Origin: Paenibacillus timonensis
GTDB lineage: Bacteria > Bacillota > Bacilli > Paenibacillales > Paenibacillaceae
NCBI RefSeq assembly: GCF_009725205.1
Contig: NZ_WNZY01000010.1
Span: 124,001-188,000, forward strand
Length of the DNA: 64,000 nt
Reading direction: 5' to 3'
This document shows positions 43,686 through 52,702 of the stretch, piece by piece. The notes under the pieces are model-generated. The model was not told the origin of the DNA, searched no databases, and worked only from the letters and a program-made list of their open reading frames with translations. Made by a program: the position numbers and the translations under genes. How positions within the stretch are numbered: the stretch's first letter is position 1; each line of letters begins with the position of its first letter.

Positions 43686-45944
43686 TTATTTCTCGTACAC
43701 TCGGACCTCGATCAGCTCCGCATGCCGCGACCCGTTTGTCTCTTCCACGACAAGCCGGATGGCTTTGACCGGAACGGCGGTTTCCAGGCGATGTACCTGC
43801 TTGCGCCGTCGGTTGCCGGTTTCCGAGACCAGAGTGATCCAATTCCCGGCGGGATCCTGCGCTTCGAGCCGATAACTCTTTACCAACTCAGGGATGATTT
43901 CGAACGGCGTGCGGTGATGGTGCAGGTTGATCAAGTCCTCGTTGACGTCGTCGTTAAAAATCACATGAATTTCGCGGACGGTTTGCTCGTTCTCCCAGGC
44001 GAGCTCGACCCAAGGTTGGGTATCCTGCGCCATCGGCTTCGACAGCCAAAGATGCGGGCCGCCGTAAGGCCGCTTATAACCGTCCAGGATATGCTCAGGG
44101 CGATAGGCGTCGGTGGTGAAGTCTGCGCGGAAGCAGAACGTTTTGCGAGCCAGACGCTTCATGCTCCATTCCACCACCGGCTGGGAATCGTCATGATCTT
44201 CGAGATCCTTGGAGACGCGAGCCGCCGCGCCCCGTTCGAAGGCCAGTAGTCCCGTCAGCGGCGTATGGGACAAGTAGAGTCGGATTGATGGATTATTACG
44301 GATGATGACAAAAGCGTTCTGCGGCTTTTCCGGCGTCCAGTCAAACCGGACGGGAATCCACTGTCCCTCGCCCTGGGGTATAGCCACGGTCGCTTGGTAT
44401 TCGAGAGTGGCGGGGACGTAGTTTTCCGGTCTTCCGGTGCTCCACACCTCGAAGGTAAGCTCCGTGTCCTGCGCCGCGTCCAGCCGCCATTCGATCGTGC
44501 CGGCGAGGCCGGGATCGGCCGGAAGCAGCAGGGCGACGTCTCGTTCCAGCGGGTACGCCTCGTCGGCCGATTCCGCTGCCAGGCGGGACAGGAAGGAGGA
44601 GGCGCTCAGCTTCGCGCTCCGGGTCAAGTCCGCGGCGTCTTCGTTCGCGACGCCCAGCACGGAGGCATCCTGCCGCAGCAGCGTTTGCCGCAGCAGCGGG
44701 GTGTGCTGGCGCGACAGCTCCCGCGGCGTCGCGCCCAGCTCCGCGCATAGCGCCGCGGCGGTCCCTGCGGCTTCGCCGATCGTGGCGCAGGTCGCCATGA
44801 CCCGCGTCGTGCCGAACGCGACGTGCGTCGCGCTGATGTTACGGCCCGCGAACAACAGGTTGGACACGTTCGCGGAGTAGAGCGAGCGGAACGGGATATG
44901 GTAGTTCCCGTCCGCGTGCAGATGCTTCGAGCCGCTTTCCTCGGCGTACATCCCTTGCGGCGGATGCAGGTCGATCGACCAGCCGCCAAACGCGACCCGG
45001 TCCTCGAACGGCTCCTGCGCCAGAATGTCGTTCTGAGTCAGCGTGTAGTCGCCGAGAAAGCGGCGGTATTCCCGCTTGCCGGGGATCGAGCCGACCCATT
45101 CCAGGGTCATGCGGTCGGCGTCGAACTGTCCGGAATTTTTGATGTAATTCCAAATTCCGTAGATAACGGCCGACAACTCGTCGCGGATGCGCTCGTTGTT
45201 ATGCACGGTGTCCAGCTCGCCGCCCCATTCGATCCACCAGTAATGGCAACCCGAGTCGCCGCTGCGGATGACACGCCTTAGCGGGATCGGGGTTTGCGTA
45301 ATATCCTTGGCGAAGGATGGCGGTACGAACTTCACCGGGTGCCCGGCGTCCTTCGTGTAGAACAGCAGCGTGCTGCCGAGCGTGATGTCGTCGGCGACCT
45401 CGGGCGCCCAGGCTTCGTCGAATTCGTGCCGGGCCTCCCTGCCGAGCCGGTACTTGGCGCCGGCCAGGAACCCGACGAGCCCGTCCCCGGTGCAGTCGAG
45501 GAAGATCGGGCTCTCAAAGCGGATGCGCCGCTCCGAGCCCATCATCCAGCCGGTGACGGACCGGATCTGCCGCGCCTCCTCTTCGCCGTCCGCCTCGACC
45601 TCGTGCACGTCGGTGTTCAGGTATAACGAGAGGTTCGGCTCAGCCAGTACCGTTTCTAACACGACCATATCCCACAGATAGGGATTGCCGTCGGGATTGC
45701 GGTACTGGTTCTCCACGAACATTTCGCCCATGATCCCGGTCTCGCGGGCGTACCGGTTCGTGCCGTGCGCGGTCGCTCCGCAGACCCAGACGCGCACCTC
45801 GCTGCTGGAATTGCCGCCGAGTACCGGGCGGTTCTGTACGAGCGCCACCTTGCGCCCGAGCCTGGCCGCCGCCACGGCGGCGCAAACGCCGGCGAGTCCT
45901 CCGCCGACGACCGTAATGTCGCTGTGCACCGTTTCGTTTCTCAT
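43686..45944 (-). CDS. FAD-dependent oxidoreductase with C-terminal galactose-binding-like domain (cluster III)
   Basis: 752 residues. The N-terminal FAD fold VVGGGLAGVCAAVAAARLG and the block PVLGGNSSSEVRVWVCGA identify the 'FAD_oxidored' group; DCTGDGLVGFLAGA is a second flavin contact. The catalytic part extends to about residue 430. A beta-rich region follows and the last 130 residues (from about TDAYRPEHILDG to the end) resemble a discoidin/F5-8C-like sugar-binding sandwich. No signal peptide is seen. Lying beside a sugar transporter, it may oxidise an imported sugar or glycoside, but the substrate is unknown. The AAAGGGG site is 11 bp before the ATG. Confidence 0.8.
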   Translation of the reverse strand: MRNETVHSDITVVGGGLAGVCAAVAAARLGRKVALVQNRPVLGGNSSSEVRVWVCGATAHGTNRYARETGIMGEMFVENQYRNPDGNPYLWDMVVLETVLAEPNLSLYLNTDVHEVEADGEEEARQIRSVTGWMMGSERRIRFESPIFLDCTGDGLVGFLAGAKYRLGREARHEFDEAWAPEVADDITLGSTLLFYTKDAGHPVKFVPPSFAKDITQTPIPLRRVIRSGDSGCHYWWIEWGGELDTVHNNERIRDELSAVIYGIWNYIKNSGQFDADRMTLEWVGSIPGKREYRRFLGDYTLTQNDILAQEPFEDRVAFGGWSIDLHPPQGMYAEESGSKHLHADGNYHIPFRSLYSANVSNLLFAGRNISATHVAFGTTRVMATCATIGEAAGTAAALCAELGATPRELSRQHTPLLRQTLLRQDASVLGVANEDAADLTRSAKLSASSFLSRLAAESADEAYPLERDVALLLPADPGLAGTIEWRLDAAQDTELTFEVWSTGRPENYVPATLEYQATVAIPQGEGQWIPVRFDWTPEKPQNAFVIIRNNPSIRLYLSHTPLTGLLAFERGAAARVSKDLEDHDDSQPVVEWSMKRLARKTFCFRADFTTDAYRPEHILDGYKRPYGGPHLWLSKPMAQDTQPWVELAWENEQTVREIHVIFNDDVNEDLINLHHHRTPFEIIPELVKSYRLEAQDPAGNWITLVSETGNRRRKQVHRLETAVPVKAIRLVVEETNGSRHAELIEVRVYEK

Positions 45945-46027
45945 TGGTTTGTAAACCCCTTTCGTTTGACTGAGTGAGTTGAAGGAGATGCCGAAATGAT
46001 GATTCGGTGAGCCAAAAGTGTGAATGT

Positions 46028-46235
46028 CGAGCCAAAAATGCGAGTGGCAAGCAATATAGGCGAAAAACCGAATACAATTCGTCGCTTTTGGCGCTTTTGG
46101 CGGATTGTATATGAAATTTCATATATAATCAGCGCTCAGGATGTCGGGAGCTGGGAATCTGTATGAAAAATCGAATACAATTCGCATTTTGGCTCGTTAG
46201 CGACGAATTGTGTTCGAAAAACCGAATACAATTCA
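46028..46235. repeat. Non-coding repeat cluster in a 394-bp gap
   Basis: Three near-identical 20-mers beginning GAAAAAC/TCGAATACAATTC lie at 46062-46081, 46165-46184 and 46216-46235. The last is half of a 12-bp hairpin (46205-46216 with 46223-46234). An inverted pair, CGAGCCAAAAATGCG (from 46028) and CGCATTTTGGCTCG (46183-46196), frames the first part. No gene fits the whole gap 45945-46338. It looks like a miniature or dispersed intergenic repeat. Confidence 0.6.
46108..46125. repeat. Perfect 18-bp palindrome inside the repeat cluster
   Basis: TATATGAAATTTCATATA reads the same on both strands. It could be an operator or the centre of the surrounding repeat element. Confidence 0.6.
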
Positions 46236-46338
46236 GCGTTTGATAGGTAACTAGTGAACTTGTAACAACGCTCCTACCCGTGGGTCGCACCTAAATGCTG
46301 CATTTGATGCGACATTCAATTCGACCAGCCGCACGCTT

Positions 46339-47166
46339 TTACCCCTTCACCGCCGAACTCGATACGCCTTGAATAATGTATTTCTGGCCGATCAGGAAGA
46401 CGAGAATCATCGGGATAATCCCCGCGGTGGCCGCCGCCATCATGCCGTTGTAATCGACGGTGTTCTCCAGGATGAAGTTTTGCAGGCCGAGCGGCACCGT
46501 GAACAGATCCTGGTCGATCAGGAACACCAGGGCGTTCTCGTAATCGTTCCAGTGCCAGGAGAAGTCGATGATTGCCAGCGTGGCGAGCGCCGGCTTGGCT
46601 AGCGGCAGGATTAGCCGGAAGAAGATGCGGAAATGGCCGGCGCCGTCGATAAAGGCGGCTTCGGAGATTTCCTGCGGTACGGTGAGGAAGAACTGCCGCA
46701 TCATAAACACGCCGAAGATCGTAAACATCCCGGGCAGAATCAGCGCCCAATGCGTGTTGTAAATCCCCGCCCAGTCGAACATGATGAACTTCGGCACAAA
46801 CAGCACCTGCGGCGGAACCATCATCATCGACAGGTACACCATGAACATCGCGTTCCGCCCCTTGAACTCGATCCGCGAGAACCCGTACGCGGCCAGTGAA
46901 GACAGCAACACGGCGCCGGTGACGCTGATCAGCGATATTTTCAGAGAGTTTAAGTAGTAGTGAGTGAAGCTGTTCTTGCCGGTCCACACCTTGATATGAT
47001 GCTCCCAGTTGAAGTCGGCGGGAATCCACTTGATCGGAAACTGAAATACCTCCGCCGGCGTTTTGAACGAGGTGCTGATCATCCATAGGAACGGAACGAC
47101 CATAAGTACCCCGAACAAGAGCATGACGCACGTGGTGACGATTTTGGTGACGGAAGTCGATGGCAT
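46339..47166 (-). CDS. Sugar ABC transporter permease 2 (MalG-type, cluster III)
   Basis: 275 residues, six membrane helices, EAA loop SEAAFIDGAGHFRIFF and C-terminal SSAVKG. The start at 47166 follows a GGAGG site; a frame extending 23 codons upstream lacks one. It lies downstream of permease 1 but separated from it by 204 bp, an unusually long gap for permease pairs. No ATPase gene is adjacent. Confidence 0.92.
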   Translation of the reverse strand: MPSTSVTKIVTTCVMLLFGVLMVVPFLWMISTSFKTPAEVFQFPIKWIPADFNWEHHIKVWTGKNSFTHYYLNSLKISLISVTGAVLLSSLAAYGFSRIEFKGRNAMFMVYLSMMMVPPQVLFVPKFIMFDWAGIYNTHWALILPGMFTIFGVFMMRQFFLTVPQEISEAAFIDGAGHFRIFFRLILPLAKPALATLAIIDFSWHWNDYENALVFLIDQDLFTVPLGLQNFILENTVDYNGMMAAATAGIIPMILVFLIGQKYIIQGVSSSAVKG

Positions 47167-47370
47167 GCTTTTTTCCTCCTTAAAAGTGCTAGTATTGCTG
47201 CTTTTGATTTGGGACCGGAGACACCTTATCAACATAGCGGAACTTTATGGCCTTATTCTCCACAAAGTGGTACGAAATACGGCCAACTCCCGTTGACTCG
47301 CCGAAATAGCACCATTTTGTACCCTTATCTCATCGATCCGCCCAGCGATTTTGCCAATAAACTACTCGTT
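47167..47370. repeat. 204-bp non-coding spacer between the two permeases, candidate dispersed repeat
   Basis: Permease pairs normally abut, but here 204 bp intervene. No frame with a ribosome site and no terminator were found. The part at about 47228-47335 is an uninterrupted AT/GC-balanced stretch with imperfect internal similarities (GGAACTTTATGGCC and GGTACGAAATACGGCC). It resembles small intergenic repeats that are common in Paenibacillus genomes, but only a genome search could show this. Confidence 0.35.
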
Positions 47371-48252
47371 CTAGTAGTGAACCCAGCGTTTTTGGCCGAC
47401 CCATTGAATCATCGTGAAGATCAGGATGACCAGGAACAGCGCCCAGGAAATCGCCGAAGCGTAGCCCATCTCGTAATAACGGAAGGCGTTCTGGTAGATG
47501 AACAGCGACAGGACGGTTGTGCTGTTCCCGGGTCCGCCCTGCGTGATCGCCTGGATGATCCCAAACTGCTTGATCGACATGATCAAGCCAGTGACGAGCA
47601 GCAGGAAGGTGGTCGGACTGACGAGCGGCCAGACGACGCTACGGATCGTTTGCCAGGTGCGGGCCCCGTCGATCTTGGCGGCTTCCAGGAGCTCCCCGGA
47701 GATTTCCTGCAGGGCGGCCAGGTAGATGATCATGTTATAGCCGAGCATAAACCAGATCCAGATGATGTCGATGGCGTACATCGACGTCTCCGTGGTCGAC
47801 AGCCATCCCGGCGGGTTGGCGATGCCAATCGCCCGCAGCAGTCCGTTGATTGGCCCGTTCGTCGGCTGGAACAACAACATCCACACGAAAGCGACGGCGA
47901 CGCCGCTGGTGATGTAAGGCATGAAGTATAAGGCGCGCAGCAGCTTTTTCATATGCACGGAGCGGTTCAAGACCACCGCCACGACAAAAGCCAACCCGAT
48001 CGACACCGGCACTGATAGCAGGAAGATCAGGGTGTTTTTTAGCGCGATATAGAAGACTTCGTCCCCCAGCATGCGTTGGATATTGGCGAGTCCGATGAAC
48101 CGGGTGCCCGGCTTCATGAACTTGTAATCCGTGAACATCAGGTAAAACGAATAAATGGCCGGTAAAATAAAAAACAGCAGCACGCCGATCATGTTCGGTC
48201 CGATAAACACGTATCCCAGCAATTGCTGCCTTTTCATCCACGATGTTTTCAC
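47371..48252 (-). CDS. Sugar ABC transporter permease 1 (MalF-type, cluster III)
   Basis: 293 residues with six membrane helices and the EAA loop LEAAKIDGARTWQTIR. It follows the binding-protein gene on the minus strand but is separated from it by a terminator and its own promoter region, so permeases and binding protein are transcribed separately here. Confidence 0.92.
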   Translation of the reverse strand: MKTSWMKRQQLLGYVFIGPNMIGVLLFFILPAIYSFYLMFTDYKFMKPGTRFIGLANIQRMLGDEVFYIALKNTLIFLLSVPVSIGLAFVVAVVLNRSVHMKKLLRALYFMPYITSGVAVAFVWMLLFQPTNGPINGLLRAIGIANPPGWLSTTETSMYAIDIIWIWFMLGYNMIIYLAALQEISGELLEAAKIDGARTWQTIRSVVWPLVSPTTFLLLVTGLIMSIKQFGIIQAITQGGPGNSTTVLSLFIYQNAFRYYEMGYASAISWALFLVILIFTMIQWVGQKRWVHY

Positions 48253-48292
48253 ATGGCTCCACTCCTCTTGGGCTTGAAAGTTCGGTTATGTC

Positions 48293-48414
48293 CTCAGCAT
48301 AGCAGGAGGGGGCGGGCCGTTATAAGGAACAAAACCACCGACCTCATGCTACAGAAATACGCATTTCTCAGGCGGCCTGCAGGACGGCGTGGGGGAGATG
48401 TAGATATGTTCTAT
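48293..48414 (-). promoter_or_regulatory. Promoter region of the cluster III permeases with conserved sites
   Basis: CCTCAGCATAGCAGG (48293-48307) contains a minus-strand -10 candidate TATGCT and nearly equals the sequence at 49848 before the binding-protein gene. GGAACAAAAC (48326-48335) recurs exactly at 49903. The 22-bp site 48393-48414 (GGGAGATGTAG then ATATGTTCTAT) matches 52783-52804 at 19 of 22 bases. These are probable contact sites of the cluster's own YesN regulator. Confidence 0.55.
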
Positions 48415-48418
48415 TTCA

Positions 48419-48451
48419 CAAAAAAAGAAAAGCCCGGCTGCACCCAGCCGG
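48419..48451 (-). terminator. Rho-independent terminator of the cluster III binding-protein gene
   Basis: CCGGCTG / CAGCCGG (48434-48440, 48445-48451) with a 4-nt loop is followed, on the minus strand, by a U-rich tail encoded by the A tract at 48419-48431. Confidence 0.88.
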
Positions 48452-48467
48452 ACCTTCTCTAAACTTG

Positions 48468-49808
48468 CTATTTGTTTTGTTTCAGGTACTCATTATGACG
48501 TTTGACCATCGCCTGCACCGTTTGCTCGGCGGTTTGGTTGTCGAGGAAGAATTTCTCGTATTCCTGCGAGCGCATGTCCACCATTTCCTGTGGAAGCTTG
48601 CGGACGAAGGTTGGAGTTTGGTTTCCGTATAGGACGAATTCCAGCGATTCCTGGTCATAGGTGTCCGCATGTTCGCCGAGCAGGCTTTGGATCGCGGCGT
48701 CTTGATCGACCGCGGACGAGGCAGGCAACCGTCCTCCGGCAGCCATCGGCATCATGCCTTCGTCGGCGTACCATTTGAGGAACTCCCAAGCCGCTTCCGT
48801 GTTCTTCGAGTTGGCATTAATTGAGATAAAGTCGCCTACACCGCCGCTGGTGATGAAATCGGCTTCGTTCTCCGCCAGTCGGGGGACGGGAGCAAACGCG
48901 ATTTTGAAGTCGCGAGGGAAGTCCTTCATGTTATTGGAGCTGCGCAGCAGCCATTCTCCGATGTTGATCATCGCGGCTTCACCGCCGAGGAACATGTTTT
49001 CCACCGGCATTTTGGACGTCAGTTGCTCGCCAAGCGGCGGCGTGGTTTGGTCGTCCTTCATCATGGCGTTCATCGTTTCCAGCCATTTCAGCACGAGCGG
49101 GTGGTCCATGTTGGAGCTGCCGTCCTCTTTGACGTAGCCGTTCTTCTCCAGAACCGAATCCATCGGATCGGCGAACGGTTCCATATGCTGCACCAGCCCG
49201 TATTTAAAGCCGGCAGCTTTCAGCTTTTTGGCGTATTCCCGGGCTTCGTCCCAGGTCCAAGCTTTCGGCACCGTGAGCCCCGCAGCGTCCAATGCATCCT
49301 TGTTTAAAGCGAAGAACTGAACGTTTTTCTTAGTGGGGATGCCGTAATACTTGCCGTCGATTTTCCAGGTGGCTGCGTTGGAGCCAATCTTCTCATCAAT
49401 ATTGTAGTCGGAAAAAGAACTCAAATCGAGCACCGTGCCGGACTCGACCCGTTTGGCCGCCTGCGTCACCGAGTAGTTCACGAAGAGATCGACCGCTTGC
49501 CCCGTGGCGAGCGCGGTATCGAGCTTCAGGTTCCCGTCGTCGTCATTCACGAACCGTACGTATTCGACCTGCACTTCGGGGTGCGCGGCGTTCCACGCGT
49601 CTACTACAGCTTGCGGACCGGCTTCCGGCGGAACCCCGCCCCACATCGTCAGTTTGATCGTTTCGCCCGATGAAGGCGCTTTCGAATCTGGGGTTGCCGC
49701 TCCCGAATTTCCTTTCGCCCCATTACTGTTATTGCCGCCGCAGCCAGCCAGCAGGCCGATCAGCAGCGTGCAGAGCAGCAGTGCGGCCCATCCTTTTTTG
49801 TTTCTCAC
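48468..49808 (-). CDS. Sugar-binding lipoprotein of the cluster III ABC transporter
   Basis: 446 residues with lipobox LAGC at about residue 23, a Gly/Asn/Ser-rich linker and a family 1 solute-binding domain. Its own promoter and terminator allow higher expression than the permeases. The ligand is unknown; the neighbouring FAD oxidoreductase suggests something that is oxidised after import. Confidence 0.92.
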   Translation of the reverse strand: MRNKKGWAALLLCTLLIGLLAGCGGNNSNGAKGNSGAATPDSKAPSSGETIKLTMWGGVPPEAGPQAVVDAWNAAHPEVQVEYVRFVNDDDGNLKLDTALATGQAVDLFVNYSVTQAAKRVESGTVLDLSSFSDYNIDEKIGSNAATWKIDGKYYGIPTKKNVQFFALNKDALDAAGLTVPKAWTWDEAREYAKKLKAAGFKYGLVQHMEPFADPMDSVLEKNGYVKEDGSSNMDHPLVLKWLETMNAMMKDDQTTPPLGEQLTSKMPVENMFLGGEAAMINIGEWLLRSSNNMKDFPRDFKIAFAPVPRLAENEADFITSGGVGDFISINANSKNTEAAWEFLKWYADEGMMPMAAGGRLPASSAVDQDAAIQSLLGEHADTYDQESLEFVLYGNQTPTFVRKLPQEMVDMRSQEYEKFFLDNQTAEQTVQAMVKRHNEYLKQNK

Positions 49809-49847
49809 GGGTAAAGACCTCCCTATATCGTTGATGGTTGAATCCCC

Positions 49848-49912
49848 CTCATCGTAGCAGGGGACGGGAGCGGAATTGAACCTACATATCCCTTCAGTTC
49901 ACGGAACAAAAC
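49848..49912 (-). promoter_or_regulatory. Promoter region of the cluster III binding-protein gene
   Basis: CCTCATCGTAGCAGG (49848-49862) holds a minus-strand -10 candidate TACGAT and matches the permease promoter at 12 of 15 bases. On the minus strand GGGATATGTAG (49892-49882) resembles the first half of the 22-bp site, and GGAACAAAAC lies at 49903-49912. The distance from the -10 block to GGAACAAAAC is 22 bp longer than at the permease promoter, about two helical turns. Confidence 0.5.
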
Positions 49913-49960
49913 GATGCAATTGCGCGTCCGGAAACGGGGGATTTGCGCCATCGATTTCTT

Positions 49961-50806
49961 CTATTCGGCGGTTTTGTTCCATTGCCGGTATTTGCTGGGC
50001 GTCTGCTGGGTGAGGCGTTTGAAGATCTTGATGAAGTAGTTGTCATTGATGAAGCCCACCCGTTGACCAATCTCGTGAACGGGCAGATCGGTGTGCAGCA
50101 GATATTCCTGCGCTTTCTCCACCCGGATGCGGTGCAGGTAGTGGATCAGCGTTTGTCCGGTTTTTTTCTTGAACAAGGCGCTGACGTAGTTCTCGCCCAT
50201 CATGACGTATTGGGCCATCGATTTGACCGTGATGTCCTGCGCGTAATGCTCGGCGATGTAATCGATAATTTTGCACACCTCGGGATGGGAGATGCTTCCT
50301 GCGGTTCCGGCCAGACTGAGGTTTGAAGCGGCCGAAGCAGATGCCGCTGCCAATTCCATTGCAGATGCCGATACCGCCTGCGGATTCGCCTCGCCGATCT
50401 CCTGAGTCGCCGGCTCCGCGCCGCCGTCCCTAGCGAGTTCCGTGCTCACTTTGCGCAGCGTATCCCGCAGCGAGTTAACGCTCATCGACAGCTTCAGAAT
50501 ATAATTGGAAGCGCCGTATTCCATCGCCTGCCGTACATATTCGAATTCGCCGATGCAGGTCAGCATGATGAAGCGAGAATGATAACCCTCTTCCCGAGTG
50601 CGGCGGAGCAGCTCTACGCCGTCCATCTCCGGCATGACGATGTCTGCGAGCACCAGATCAGGCGGGTCGCGCCGGATCATCTCGAGCGCCTCACTGCCGT
50701 TGCCGGCTTCACCTGCCACCGTAAATCCGAGCTCTTCCCAAGCGATGATTTCACGAACCGATTCGCGAACGAACACCTCGTCTTCGACCAGTAGCACCTT
50801 CCACAT
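49961..50806 (-). CDS. YesN-type response regulator, AraC family (cluster III)
   Basis: 281 residues: receiver domain about 1-120 with LLVEDE and LADIVMPEMDG (D55), an Ala/Ser-rich linker about 125-170 and the AraC double helix-turn-helix (about 178-278). It follows the kinase gene with a 1-bp gap. Its predicted targets are the promoters of the binding protein, the permeases and the kinase itself, which share sequence blocks. Confidence 0.93.
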   Translation of the reverse strand: MWKVLLVEDEVFVRESVREIIAWEELGFTVAGEAGNGSEALEMIRRDPPDLVLADIVMPEMDGVELLRRTREEGYHSRFIMLTCIGEFEYVRQAMEYGASNYILKLSMSVNSLRDTLRKVSTELARDGGAEPATQEIGEANPQAVSASAMELAAASASAASNLSLAGTAGSISHPEVCKIIDYIAEHYAQDITVKSMAQYVMMGENYVSALFKKKTGQTLIHYLHRIRVEKAQEYLLHTDLPVHEIGQRVGFINDNYFIKIFKRLTQQTPSKYRQWNKTAE

Positions 50807-50807
50807 G

Positions 50808-52661
50808 TTATTGACCTCCTTTCGGATCGTTGGCCGCGGCCTCCCCCGGCGGCAGCGTCAGGGGATGGCCTTCCTTCGCCAGCGCTGCTTCCCGTTGACT
50901 TTTGGCATAAGGCGTTGATAGCAATAAAGGAATCGTAAACCGAACCCGAGTTCCTTGGTCCGAGGACGCCACATCCATGCGCCCTTCTTCCTTAAAGAGC
51001 AACCGCAGCCGCTCCCGAACATTGTCCAGGCCGATGCCCGGCCGCTTTCGGGTCTTCTTGATTTGGGCCGAACGCGCCATGCCGATCCCGTTATCTTCAA
51101 TTTCAACGGTTAGTTGGGCTAGCCCCTCGCGTCGGACGCGAATCTCAATCCGGCCTGGGCCGGTCAGATGACTGACCCCGTGCATAATGGCGTTCTCGAC
51201 GAGCGGTTGCAGACTCAGCTTCGGCACCAGCGCAAAGACGACTTCGTCCTCCAACGTGTAAGCGACCTCGAACCGGTGATTGTAACGAACCTGCTGAATA
51301 TGCACATAGGCCTGCACCAGCTCGATTTCGTCTTGCAGATGCACCAGATCTTGTTCCGAATTCAGGCTGGCCTCCAGCAGTTTGCCCAAGGATAAGGTGA
51401 TCTCGGTGATGTCTTCATTTCCTTGGCGAATCGCACTCCACTTGATCGTATTTAACGTATTTAGCAGGAAATGCGGGTTCATCTGCGCCAGCAGCATATG
51501 AAAATGAACAGCCTCCTTCTGGCGCTCCTCTGCCTTCAGGCGATGGATCAAGGCGTCCATGTCGTCGAGCATCGTATTGAAGGTACGGGTTAAGTCCAGA
51601 ATCTCCCCGCGGAATTTTTGTTCCGGCAGCCGGATTTTCAAGTTTTTGCGAACGACCGCCATCATTTTATTTTGCAAATGGGACAACGGACGGGTGATCG
51701 TTGCGGCGATGGCGAAGGTTATGACCAGAAAGGCTCCCATCAGCATGAAAAATGTCGTAAAATACTGCCGTTTCAACGCATCAATTTCATTAAACAAGAT
51801 CGGCAGTGGAATCCGGTTCACGATATACCAGTCCAAGGATTCCACATAGATGTAATTGACCAGGGAGTTAGAGTCCTTGTCGATGAAGTATTGCCGGTCC
51901 GGCTGCTTGGCGATTTCCGCCATGACCTTATCCGGTAATACCGCATCCGGCACCGACTTGGAGATTTCCTCCCCCGCGCGCGTAATCAGAAAATACTGTT
52001 GCTGCAAATCCGATTGGTTATGAATGGAGCGCAGCCAGGAGGAATAGTCAATGCTGATGCGGGCCATGCCGTAAGGCCGGTTCGGGTTATCGCCCAAGTA
52101 GGCGTATAAGGACAGCAAATAGGTGCTGGTCGAGACGTCTCGCAGCACATAGTTCGGGTCGTTTGGGACCCAATGGTACGCGTTGGCGTTCATCGCCTGC
52201 TGGTTGAAGCCGGGGTGGTTTCTAAGCTTGTCGTAGGCCAAGGCGTCCCGGGGCGGGTAAGAGGTGTATACGCTTTCATTCATATCCAGAATCATGAAGT
52301 AGACGGAAGGGTTGTACAGGAAGAAGCTGTTGTTCAGGTTCATGAAAATATTCTCCATGATCCGTTTATTTTCCATACCATCGTGTAGCTCCGGGTTTCG
52401 AAGCACGGATTTCACGGAGTCGTCTTGCTTCAGAAAGATTAGCGTCTTGAAGGCGATGCCCATCTGATCCTCCAAGGTCCGGTACATCTGCTCCAGTTGG
52501 GAGTGGCTTTGCTGGCTGATTTTTTGCTGAACCAAGGTCTCGATGCGCTGGTAGTTGTACCAATTCAGGGCGCAGAAGGGCAGCAGAATCAGGCAAACAA
52601 ACGCCATGAACAGGCGGTATTTTAACTTCTGGGGGATCAGGTAACGCATAAATCCAGCCAT
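50808..52661 (-). CDS. YesM-type sensor histidine kinase (cluster III)
   Basis: 617 residues: first membrane helix about 13-33, extracytoplasmic sensor region of about 260 residues, second membrane helix near 298-320, HAMP, His_kinase domain with AQMNPHFLLNTLNT (H397; the more common sequence is PHFLYN), HATPase with EDNGIGMA and a Pro/Ala-rich tail of about 35 residues. The response regulator gene follows immediately. Confidence 0.93.
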   Translation of the reverse strand: MAGFMRYLIPQKLKYRLFMAFVCLILLPFCALNWYNYQRIETLVQQKISQQSHSQLEQMYRTLEDQMGIAFKTLIFLKQDDSVKSVLRNPELHDGMENKRIMENIFMNLNNSFFLYNPSVYFMILDMNESVYTSYPPRDALAYDKLRNHPGFNQQAMNANAYHWVPNDPNYVLRDVSTSTYLLSLYAYLGDNPNRPYGMARISIDYSSWLRSIHNQSDLQQQYFLITRAGEEISKSVPDAVLPDKVMAEIAKQPDRQYFIDKDSNSLVNYIYVESLDWYIVNRIPLPILFNEIDALKRQYFTTFFMLMGAFLVITFAIAATITRPLSHLQNKMMAVVRKNLKIRLPEQKFRGEILDLTRTFNTMLDDMDALIHRLKAEERQKEAVHFHMLLAQMNPHFLLNTLNTIKWSAIRQGNEDITEITLSLGKLLEASLNSEQDLVHLQDEIELVQAYVHIQQVRYNHRFEVAYTLEDEVVFALVPKLSLQPLVENAIMHGVSHLTGPGRIEIRVRREGLAQLTVEIEDNGIGMARSAQIKKTRKRPGIGLDNVRERLRLLFKEEGRMDVASSDQGTRVRFTIPLLLSTPYAKSQREAALAKEGHPLTLPPGEAAANDPKGGQ

Positions 52662-52702
52662 GCGGCATGCCTCCTGTGCGGTCGCAGGTGTCTTTTCCTC
52701 AA

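Noticed and set aside
44341-45281. Several 100-150-codon frames on both strands in the FAD oxidoreductase gene
   Set aside because: Arg/Ala-rich shadow frames caused by the locally high GC content.
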